From contig NZ_JAJAQC010000004.1 of assembly GCF_027604915.1 (NCBI RefSeq), positions 124,001 through 188,000 of the forward strand: 64,000 nucleotides of DNA, given 5' to 3'. The position numbers were made by a program, and so were the translations under genes. The notes below the pieces were generated by a model. The model saw only the letters and a list, made by a program, of their open reading frames with translations. It was not told the origin of the DNA and made no database searches. Shown piece by piece: positions 59,001-64,000 of this stretch; positions within the stretch are counted from its first letter, which is position 1; each line of letters starts with the position of its first letter. Source of the stretch: Streptomonospora mangrovi. Its GTDB lineage: Bacteria; Actinomycetota; Actinomycetes; Streptosporangiales; Streptosporangiaceae.

Positions 59001-59582
59001 GCGGTGGGTGTGGACGGCGCGGTCGCCGGTGAGCAGGTGCATGTGCTCGGGGGGTTCGGGGGCCAGGCGGGAGAGCGCGTCGGCGTAGGCGGTCAACTGG
59101 AGCACGGCCGAGGGGCCGGGGCGGCGGGCGAGCTTGGTGTCCCAGGGCTCGTATCCGGCGGGACCGGGGGTGCGGCGGGCGCCGGTGGCGGGGTCCACGG
59201 CGGTGCTGATGAGGAAGTCGGCGCGGCCGTGGAAGGAGATCCCCTCCTCCAGCGGCTCGTAGAAGCAGCCCTGGTAGACGACGGCGGCGCCGGCGCGCAT
59301 GGCCTCGGCGGTGGCGCGGGCGGCTGCGCGCATGGCGTCGTGGGTGGGGGCGGGGTCGGGCACGGCCACGACGTCGTCGCCGAACAGGCCGCGCAGCCGC
59401 TCCAGTTCGGCCTGCTCGTGGGCGGCGCCGTGCTGGGCGATCAGGGGGTCGAGTTCGCTGGGCGCGGGCGCGCCGGGGAGGTCGCAGGCCAGGGCGTGGC
59501 GCAGGGCGCTGCGGTGCTCGCACTCCATGGAGTCCACGAGGTCGGTGGGCGAGACCACCAGTCCCGTCTCGTTGCGAAACAC
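56019..59582 (-). CDS. TM0106-family nuclease: Cas4/RecB-like domain, RNase H-like domain and SF1 helicase
   Basis: 1187 residues from GTG 59582, preceded by GAGAGGTGAGGCG; ATG 59618 is an alternative. (1) A PD-(D/E)XK nuclease spans about 5-245: Asp122, WDTK with Asp148 and Lys150, and Q-x3-Y at 162-166. Four cysteines (Cys21, Cys231, Cys234, Cys240) are placed as in Cas4/AddB iron-sulfur nucleases. (2) An RNase H-like 3'-5' exonuclease domain spans about 338-530: FFDMEGYPYF, VYHYASYEADRL, VDLF and DYNRDDC. (3) An SF1 helicase spans about 780-1170: Walker A GPPGAGKT (804-811), IIDEAGQ, GDPQQLPQV, VDRFQGQEAP and LNVALSRAQ. It probably processes DNA or RNA-DNA ends in repair. It stands alone. 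Confidence 0.85.
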   Translation of the reverse strand: MFRNETGLVVSPTDLVDSMECEHRSALRHALACDLPGAPAPSELDPLIAQHGAAHEQAELERLRGLFGDDVVAVPDPAPTHDAMRAAARATAEAMRAGAAVVYQGCFYEPLEEGISFHGRADFLISTAVDPATGARRTPGPAGYEPWDTKLARRPGPSAVLQLTAYADALSRLAPEPPEHMHLLTGDRAVHTHRVAEFAPVLAGVRARLLERLRHPARLPDPLWGEPRPACEGCGYAAQCAAGRAEARHLSLVAGLRTDQARRLAESGIATIDALACADEDDRPPAMPRHSFRRLRDQAALQVRQDATRTAADPQGTVIAEVYAPEGLAGLPAPSPGDVFFDMEGYPYFDGADGRGLEYLFGAVTLDGDGGAEEFHAFWAHDRAAEKRAFEEFVDFVCARVDADPGAHVYHYASYEADRLKLLAAAFATRESEVDELLRHRRLVDLFTAVKKSLRVSQRSYSIKYLEPLYLGGGRSGEVTTATSSIDAYADYLSAAEAGESERADKVLRAIADYNRDDCVSTARLRAWLEGLRTEHGITARPAAQGELSAEDADEAAAERRRRREEQEARLRALTEPLLAGVPEDPAERTPDQRARALLAALAGYYRREENPSWWDYFRRVSAPMEELEADNDCLVPVRARVGDWQEPTGRQRKLRREIELRADPARPHPFTTGDGVRLLYPGAPGQEADTVDAVVETASADRLTLVETSAPGQTYARAPAAVLPGAPVRSSPKDTALWGLAEAALADLPHLPASAGIDVLRRTPPRTRTGAPLPDPADHGGDLVAAAIAAVDALDGSYLAVQGPPGAGKTYLAARLITHLVAAGRTVGVCSTSHKAVENVLASAVQAARIAGRDLPCAKRPAKKPDPKAPWDQPKSPKELAAWRAGRPGGHLVGGTAWNFANEAMTADPLDVLIIDEAGQFALADTLAVSAAARDLVLLGDPQQLPQVVQGAHAPGAASSALEHLVGGAEIIDPSLGYFLDQTRRMHPAVCAPVSHLSYRGRLTAHPVAAERAMSGVEPGLYALPVAHTGRATHSPEEVAAVVGAAAGLVGRSYREPGATAPREITGEDILVVAPYNLQVRALRQALEAAGLGEVRVGTVDRFQGQEAPAVICSMTVSSALDAPRGLDFVLSRNRLNVALSRAQTVAVLVYSPHLAASAPRSVAELRVLAGFAGLCERARPWPRPR

Positions 59583-59948
59583 CCGCCTCACCTCTCCCCT
59601 GGGCCGACCTTCGCGCATTCTGCCACGCCCGACCCACAAGAAAGCCCGAGTCGCGCCCCGCGCGTCGCGGCGGCGCGCGGAGGGAGGGGTGAAGCGAAGG
59701 GAAAGGGAGGGGTGCGCGCGGCCGTGGCCCCCCCGGGCGGGCCCCGGCGGGGCCCGCGGTCTCGCTAGGGGAATGGGGGGGGGGCCGGGGGCGGGCCCCG
59801 CCGGGGCGGCCCCGGGGGGGCCCCGGCGGCCCGGTCGGAAGGGGGCCAGGGGCCGGCGGGCGGCCAGCAGGGCGGGGACCGGGGCTGTTCGGAGGCCGGG
59901 TCCGGGCGGTCACCGCCCCGTGCCACCGGTGAGGCCGAACGCCGTCGC
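59583..59948. other. 366-bp gap with GC-rich hairpins after the RlpA-like gene
   Basis: 59774-59834 is nearly pure G/C with nested inverted GGGGCC/GGCCCC units and a G10 run. It can fold into strong hairpins and probably ends the RlpA-like transcript. The rest shows nothing recognisable beyond the RBS region of the nuclease gene. Confidence 0.5.
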
Positions 59949-60614
59949 CTAGCCGACGACCTGCCACTCGACGTCGACCACCCCGGCGCTGGCCGAGGCG
60001 ATCTGCTCGAAGGAGGCGGTGGACAGGTCCAGGCAGCGGCCCTCGATGTAGGGGCCGCGGTCGTTGATGCGCACGGTCACCGACTTGCCGTTGGCGGGGT
60101 TGGTGACCTGGACCATGGTGTCCATCGGCAGGGTCTTGTGCGCGGCGGTCATGGCGCTGGGGTCGAACTGCTCGCCGCTGGCCGTGGGCTGGGGCTCGCT
60201 GTACATGGACGCCTCGCACGCGCCGCCCTCGCCGGTGGGGGTCAGCCCGGAGGTGCCGCCGCCGGAGTCGGCGGCGTCCTCGGCGGGCTCCTCCTCCTGC
60301 TGCTCCTGGCGGGGCTCGGTGGCGGTGCCGCTGAGGGGGCGCACGGCGTCCTGGGCCGCCTCCTCCCAGACCTGGGCGCGCCGGCGGCGCTCGTCGGCGG
60401 TGTCGGCGGCGTCGGAGGGCCGCGCGTCGGCGGTCTGGGCGGGCGGGGGTGTGGCGGCGCCGGCGGCGGTGCCGGTGTCGGATCCGGCGGCGAGCGCGGC
60501 GCCGGCCGTGGCGGCGGCGAGGAGTCCCGCGCCGGCGGCGGCGGTGACGAGGACGGTCCGGGTGCGTCGGGCGCGGGCGCGAACGGCCCGGCGTGAGGGC
60601 TGGGTGTGGCCCAC
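59949..60614 (-). CDS. Secreted RlpA-like double-psi beta-barrel protein
   Basis: 221 residues from GTG 60614 (AAAGGA at 9 nt). The N-terminus is a long signal/anchor (RRTRTVLVTAAAGAGLLAAA). A disordered, Glu/Gln-rich stalk spans about 45-130. The C-terminal 90 residues are the double-psi barrel: ASMYSEPQPTASGEQFDPS, TAAHKTLPMDTMVQVTNP, VRINDRGPYIEGRCLDLS. RlpA-type domains bind or cleave denuded glycan strands of peptidoglycan. The Asp of DRGP (Asp185) and His159 are kept, so activity is possible. It acts at the cell wall. The 5' leader (60615 to about 60840) is long and GC-structured. Confidence 0.87.
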   Translation of the reverse strand: MGHTQPSRRAVRARARRTRTVLVTAAAGAGLLAAATAGAALAAGSDTGTAAGAATPPPAQTADARPSDAADTADERRRRAQVWEEAAQDAVRPLSGTATEPRQEQQEEEPAEDAADSGGGTSGLTPTGEGGACEASMYSEPQPTASGEQFDPSAMTAAHKTLPMDTMVQVTNPANGKSVTVRINDRGPYIEGRCLDLSTASFEQIASASAGVVDVEWQVVG

Positions 60615-60874
60615 TGGTGGCGGTCCTTTGAACGGGGACGGAGGGAGGCCGTGCCGGTGGCCGTCGGGGGGCGCGGCGGACGGCCGCGGGGGTGGGCACG
60701 GCGGGTGCCGCCCGGGGTGCCGGGGGCGGGGCGCCGGCCGGGGAGTGTGGGGGTGAGCCGCGGGTCGGCTCGCCGGCGCTGGATTGAGGCTAATCATCAC
60801 GGCGGGGTCACGGAACCTCACGCCCGGGTTTTGTGCCATTTGTCACCCACCGGTGCGCGTGGCGCCACAGGCCG
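60615..60874. other. Long leader/promoter region of the RlpA-like gene
   Basis: About 225 bp of strongly structured, C-rich leader (coding strand), including a GAGCCG-ACC-CGGCTC-type hairpin. Further upstream lies an AT-richer promoter-like part (GATGATTAGCC near 60795). I looked for a c-di-AMP riboswitch and did not find its conserved boxes. Confidence 0.4.
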
Positions 60875-60929
60875 CCGCTCCGGTGCCCCGGCGGGGCGGG
60901 TTCCCGTTCCCGCCGGGGCACCGGAGCGG
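60875..60929 (-). terminator. Perfect 21-bp hairpin just after the phosphatase gene
   Basis: Arms 60875-60895 and 60909-60929 are exactly complementary over 21 bp, with a 13-nt loop that can pair further (CGGG-TT-CCCG). It starts four bases after the stop codon at 60934. It should be a very strong terminator or mRNA 3' stabiliser, without a U-tract. Confidence 0.75.
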
Positions 60930-60933
60930 GTGG

Positions 60934-62199
60934 TCAGGCGCGGTGGTGGCGGCGCGGCGGGAGCCCCTCGGGGAACAGTTCGGCGGCCACGTCGTCCAGG
61001 TGGACCCCGCACAGGGCGGCCACCGTGGCCGACAGTTCGGGGTTGTTCAGGTGGCCCTCGACGGCGCGGATGACGCGCGGCAGCGCCTCGCGCACGTCGG
61101 CGCCCCGGCCGCGCACGGCGTAGAGCGCGGCGACGGCCGGGGTGCGCGACTGCCCGGCGGCGCAGTGCAGCAGCACCCGCTTGCCCTCGGCGCGCAGCGC
61201 CGCCACCGCCGCGGCGGCCTCCTCCAGCACGAAGGGCAGGTTGGGGTTGGCGCCGGGGTGGTCGGCCAGCCACACCTCGACGCGGTCGCGGGCGGGCAGG
61301 CCGGTGTGGGCGTCGCCGGGGCCGATGCGGTTGAGGGTCACCACGGCGTCGACGTCGGGGCGGGAGCGCAGGTAGGTGAGGTTGCCCAGGATGACGCCGG
61401 GGTCGTGGGGGTGGGGCGTGTGGAAGGGCAGGTAGATCGACTTGGACTCGCCGGTCTGGTAGCCGGAGTTCTCCGGCCAGAGGGCGGGGTCGCTGCCGCG
61501 CGCCATCACCACGCCCCGCACGACCAGGTCGTGGGGGGCGACGATGTCGGCCAGGCGGCGCTGGGCCTCCAGCGGCACACCCGAGGCGCCCCAACGGGCG
61601 CCCGCCAGCGCACCGGCGTACAGCGCGGCGACGTCGCCGCCCAGGGCGGCGGCGCGCCACACGGCGTCCACGAAGTGGCGGCAGGGGAAGGCGGCGGCGC
61701 GCAGGTCGAGGTCGGGCACGGGGGTCTCGGCCACCGCCCGCAGGGCGGCGCCCCGGGGGTCGCCGGGAACCGGTGCGGCGCTGTCCGGGGAGGGCGGCCG
61801 CCCCTGGGCGCAGGCCTCGCGCACAGCCCGCGCGAACGCGCGGTCGCGGGGGTCGGCCAGGGCGGTGCCGAGGTCGGCGGGGGCGTCGAGGCGGGTGATG
61901 GCCGCCCGGATCAGCCCGGCCAGGCGCGCGGCGCCGGAGTCGGTGGCGGCCCCGGCGGCGGGTCCGGGGCCGGCGGCAGCCGCGTCGGCGGCCGAGGCGT
62001 CGACCAGTTCGGTGACCAGCGCGGCCGGGGCGCCCACCAGGCACCCGGCCGCGCCCGCGCCGACCCACGCCCCGGCCGCGCGGTCGTGCCGGGGGTCGTC
62101 CTGGTGCCATGAAGAGGGGGGAAAGGACGGGACGGGCGGATGGGACGGGGTGTACGCGGCGGAGTCGCCAGAGGGTACGGACAGGGCGTCAGAGGGCAT
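60934..62199 (-). CDS. Dual-specificity-type phosphatase fused to a degenerate ADP-ribosylhydrolase-like domain
   Basis: 421 residues from ATG 62199 (GGGGAG RBS). Residues 35-220 keep the outline of the ADP-ribosylglycohydrolase fold (DRAAGAWVGAGAAGCLVG at the start; HFVDAVWRAAALGGDVAALY and AGALAGARWGASGVP at the end). However, the metal motif normally GGDxDT reads GGDVAA, and the middle is shortened, so this half is probably inactive. Residues 250-400 are a cysteine phosphatase with HCAAGQSRTPA (345-355, nucleophile Cys346) and a general-acid Asp in WLADHPGANPN. It acts on phospho-proteins or phospho-metabolites. The decayed half may bind ADP-ribose or serve as a scaffold. Confidence 0.75.
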   Translation of the reverse strand: MPSDALSVPSGDSAAYTPSHPPVPSFPPSSWHQDDPRHDRAAGAWVGAGAAGCLVGAPAALVTELVDASAADAAAAGPGPAAGAATDSGAARLAGLIRAAITRLDAPADLGTALADPRDRAFARAVREACAQGRPPSPDSAAPVPGDPRGAALRAVAETPVPDLDLRAAAFPCRHFVDAVWRAAALGGDVAALYAGALAGARWGASGVPLEAQRRLADIVAPHDLVVRGVVMARGSDPALWPENSGYQTGESKSIYLPFHTPHPHDPGVILGNLTYLRSRPDVDAVVTLNRIGPGDAHTGLPARDRVEVWLADHPGANPNLPFVLEEAAAAVAALRAEGKRVLLHCAAGQSRTPAVAALYAVRGRGADVREALPRVIRAVEGHLNNPELSATVAALCGVHLDDVAAELFPEGLPPRRHHRA

Positions 62200-62714
62200 G
62201 CCACTCCCCATGTCGGGCGATAGCCGTCGGCCCGAGTATGCCTCCCGCCGCCATGATGAACCAGCGCCGCCCCCCGTAACGAAAGAGGCGCGGACCATGG
62301 CGTGGGGAGCCTGCCACCGCCCAGCCAGCCCAGTGGCGCGGGCGGCGGCGGGCACCGAGGGCAGGGGGCGGCTTCGGTCGGGCGGCCATCGGGGCCGACG
62401 CCCGGGGCTCGGCAGGCGGTCAACGTTCGCCTGCCTGCCCGATCGCGGCTGGATACGCGTCCGGGCGGGCCGGTGGGCGAGAACCGCGGTTTCGTCTGCT
62501 CACACGCGGTCGCCACGGGGGCGGCGGGGCGCCGGGTGCCGGGCGGAGTAGGCGGCCGGTGCGGGGCCGGATGGGCGTCCTCCCGCTCCCGCCTCCTCAG
62601 ACGGCTACGCCGGCTATACGGCGGTGTGGACGCCGGCGTGGTACCTGGCGGCGCGGCCGGTGCGGGGCCGGATGGGCGTCCTCCCGCTCCCGCCTCCTCA
62701 GACGGCTACGCCGG
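62200..62714. other. 515-bp gap downstream of the chelatase gene, containing a 101-bp tandem duplication
   Basis: No gene is recognised. The half nearest the phosphatase should hold its promoter. The half next to the chelatase is the first copy of the tandem repeat. Confidence 0.5.
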
Positions 62715-62753
62715 CTATACGGCGGTGTGGACGCCGGCGTGGTACCTGGCGGC
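62552..62753. repeat. 101-bp perfect tandem duplication at the 3' end of the chelatase gene
   Basis: 62552-62652 and 62653-62753 appear identical over all 101 bases. Copy 2 contains the last 13 codons and stop of the chelatase gene. Copy 1 is a second, untranslated copy downstream of the stop. The length is not a multiple of three, and the gene stays intact because the extra copy lies after its stop. Confidence 0.9.
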
Positions 62754-63755
62754 GACGATGTCGACCACCGCCGGGTCGGGGCACAGCGGAGCCGCCACGG
62801 TGTCGGCTCCGGCGTCCGACAGGCGCTGGTGGAACAGCCCGGGCGCCAGCAGCCAGGCGGCGACGGCGACGCGGGCGGCACCCTCGGCGCGCAGCCGCGC
62901 GACCGCCTCGGGGACCGAGGGGCGGGCCGTGGCGACGTAGGCCGCCGCCACCGGGGTGTCCAGGTGAGCGGCCAGCCGCGCGGCCGCCTCGGCGACCTCG
63001 GCGCGGGCGGCGGGGTCGGAGGAGCCGGCGGCGGCCAGCACCACCGCGTCGCCGGGCCGCCGACCCGACTGGCGCAGGCGGCGCGCGGCGGCGGTGATCA
63101 GCCGGTCGTCCCCGCCCAGGGCGGGGGTGAGGGGGGCGCCGGCACGGCCGACGCGCGCCAGTTGGCCGGGGATGTCCACGCGCACGTGGTAACCGGCCGC
63201 CAGGAACGCCGGGACGACGACGAGGGGGCCGTCCACGGCGGCGGCCGCCTCGCCCACGTCGGGGGCCAGTACGTCGGCGAACCCCAGCCGCACCGGTGCG
63301 CCGGTGCGGCGCGCGACGGCGCGCGCCAGGGCGCGTGCGGCGGCGGTGCCGCGCGGGTCGCGGGTGCCGTGCACGGCCAGCAGCAGCGTGGGCGCCGTAC
63401 CGGCGCCGCCGGGGCCGGGTGCGGGCGCGGCCGCCGACGCGCCCACCCGCCGGGCGGCGGTCTGCGCCTCCGGCGGTGGCGGGACGCTCTGCGCGCCGGA
63501 TGCCAGGAGCGCGGCGTGCGCCCCCGCCCTCGAAGCCGCCCCCGGCGGCAGCACAGCGGCCCCGGCCCCCGAGGGCCGGACGGCGGTGGCCGGGGCTCCC
63601 GGCCGACCGGCCCCCGCGTCCGCCGGGTGGGCGGCGGGCCTCGGCCCGGCACCCGCCGCTGCGGCGGTCTCGGTGCGGACCTCGGTGGGGATTTCGGTAG
63701 GGGTCCCGGTGCCGGCCTCGGTGCGGGGCCGGGTGCGCTGGGCGGTGGCGGCCAT
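62715..63755 (-). CDS. Sirohydrochlorin chelatase (CbiX/SirB family)
   Basis: 346 residues from ATG 63755. The chelatase part spans about 120-345: LLLAVHGTRDPRG (active-site His), VVVPAFLAAGYHVRVDIP (second His), AAGSSDPAARAEV and RVAVAAWLLAPGLFHQRL as the second-half repeat. It inserts iron (or cobalt) into sirohydrochlorin for siroheme or cobalamin. The first ~118 residues are disordered Ala/Pro/Thr, so a later start is possible. The ATG shares a base with the stop of the HemD-like gene (TGATG), so the two are coupled. Confidence 0.85.
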   Translation of the reverse strand: MAATAQRTRPRTEAGTGTPTEIPTEVRTETAAAAGAGPRPAAHPADAGAGRPGAPATAVRPSGAGAAVLPPGAASRAGAHAALLASGAQSVPPPPEAQTAARRVGASAAAPAPGPGGAGTAPTLLLAVHGTRDPRGTAAARALARAVARRTGAPVRLGFADVLAPDVGEAAAAVDGPLVVVPAFLAAGYHVRVDIPGQLARVGRAGAPLTPALGGDDRLITAAARRLRQSGRRPGDAVVLAAAGSSDPAARAEVAEAAARLAAHLDTPVAAAYVATARPSVPEAVARLRAEGAARVAVAAWLLAPGLFHQRLSDAGADTVAAPLCPDPAVVDIVAARYHAGVHTAV

Positions 63756-64000
63756 CAGTCTCCTTCGGGCGGGCAGTCGCCGCTGTCCAGGGCCAGGCGG
63801 TAGCCGCGCTTGACGACCGTCTGGATGATCTTGGGGTCGCCCAGCGCGGTGCGCAGCCGGGCCACGGCGGTCTCCACCGCGTGGGCGTCGGCGTCGCCGC
63901 CCAGCGAGGCCAGCAGGTCGGCGCGGTCGCGGACCTGGCCGGGCCGCCGCGCCAGTTCGCGCAGCACCCGCATCAGCGCGGGCGAGACCGGGCGCACCGC
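63755..64000 (-). CDS. hemD: Uroporphyrinogen-III synthase/winged-helix protein, C-terminal end (5' truncated by window)
   Basis: 81 residues visible, an OmpR-type winged helix (PVSPALMRVLRELARRPGQV, then VETAVARLRTALGDPKIIQT and VKRGYRLAL). In actinobacteria this domain is fused to uroporphyrinogen-III synthase and lies next to a CbiX chelatase in nitrite-reductase/siroheme loci. The synthase part is beyond the window. The fusion is inferred from the neighbour. A free OmpR-type regulator is the alternative. Coupled to the chelatase by TGATG. Confidence 0.65.
   Translation of the reverse strand, partial: AVRPVSPALMRVLRELARRPGQVRDRADLLASLGGDADAHAVETAVARLRTALGDPKIIQTVVKRGYRLALDSGDCPPEGD

Noticed and set aside
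56019..59582. CRISPR or defence island around the Cas4-like nuclease
   Set aside because: No direct-repeat array, no cas or other defence genes. Neighbours are a LysR regulator, an efflux pump and a cell-wall protein.
54648..59768. A 1706-codon open frame on the plus strand, and similar long frames (16547-19540, 4643-6028, 9691-11802, 26163-29246)
   Set aside because: They run antisense or out of frame to well-supported genes, have repetitive Gly/Ala/Arg/Pro composition, and are expected from the rarity of stop codons at this GC content.
60615..60839. Possible c-di-AMP (ydaO-type) riboswitch before the RlpA-like gene, a known arrangement for actinobacterial wall-lysis genes
   Set aside because: The leader is long and structured, but the conserved GGGGGA-CC and GGGUGAAUC boxes are not present, and the one resemblance (CCGACCCGCGGCUCACC) is weak.

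Overview
The window is 64 kb of a very GC-rich chromosome (long reading frames open on both strands, C/G-ending codons, many GTG and some TTG starts). The gene families (many TetR, ArsR, WYL, CGNR and MerR regulators, a Ser/Thr kinase, RlpA, a DHA2 efflux pump, and a uroporphyrinogen-III synthase/winged-helix protein next to a CbiX chelatase) point to an actinomycete. A Nocardiopsaceae-like organism (Nocardiopsis or Streptomonospora type) is my best guess. That placement is inference, because no rRNA or tRNA gene is present. I see no CRISPR array, insertion sequence or prophage.

Layout. 0-9.2 kb: small divergent enzyme/regulator pairs (NmrA-like protein, DUF1772 protein, deacetylase/LysR, CocE hydrolase, ArsR/epoxide-hydrolase-like enzyme, TetR/imine-reductase-like enzyme, Ogt, XRE regulator). 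9.9-19.2 kb: Ser/Thr kinase, TetR/methyltransferase, WYL regulator/VOC protein, a DUF6924-like protein, a histidine kinase broken in a G-tract, and a DctA-type symporter. 19.4-30.5 kb: CGNR regulator, hydrolase, SDR enzyme, RNase Z, a self-regulated SRPBCC/DUF4166/TetR operon, a TetR/MFS pair sharing an operator, a thiamine-diphosphate enzyme and a MerR regulator. 30.5-31.76 kb: 1.2 kb without a convincing gene, holding two related AT-rich palindromes. 31.76-36.7 kb: membrane acyltransferase-like protein, tyrosine recombinase, exonuclease III, hydrolase, TetR. 36.7-39.7 kb: a segment bracketed by two identical 19-bp direct repeats and carrying an erythromycin-esterase-like gene. 39.7-47.4 kb: a complete two-component pair, amino-acid permease, EamA transporter, a putative lethal-factor-like protease with a coupled small protein, Nudix hydrolase, secreted ricin-type lectin, ankyrin protein. 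47.7-55.9 kb: membrane proteins, a 660-residue half-disordered protein, a second tyrosine recombinase, a DHA2 pump with a divergent LysR regulator. 56-64 kb: a three-module nuclease/helicase, an RlpA-like wall protein, a phosphatase fused to a decayed ADP-ribosylhydrolase-like domain, and the chelatase/HemD end of a siroheme locus.

How the genes work together. Most of the window is a mosaic of small self-regulated units: a regulator faces or follows its likely target, and an inverted repeat lies between them (clear cases near 2.0, 6.7, 12.65, 20.0, 24.9, 25.45/26.2 and 30.5 kb). A striking common theme is the number of genes, especially regulators, whose start codon lies only 6-7 nt after a -10-like hexamer with no ribosome-binding site. 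This suggests leaderless transcription. I found no single large biosynthetic or defence cluster. The strongest leads for something unusual are the protease/small-protein pair, the phosphatase fusion, the three-module nuclease, the repeat-bracketed 36.7-39.7 kb segment and the palindrome pair in the 1.2-kb gap.
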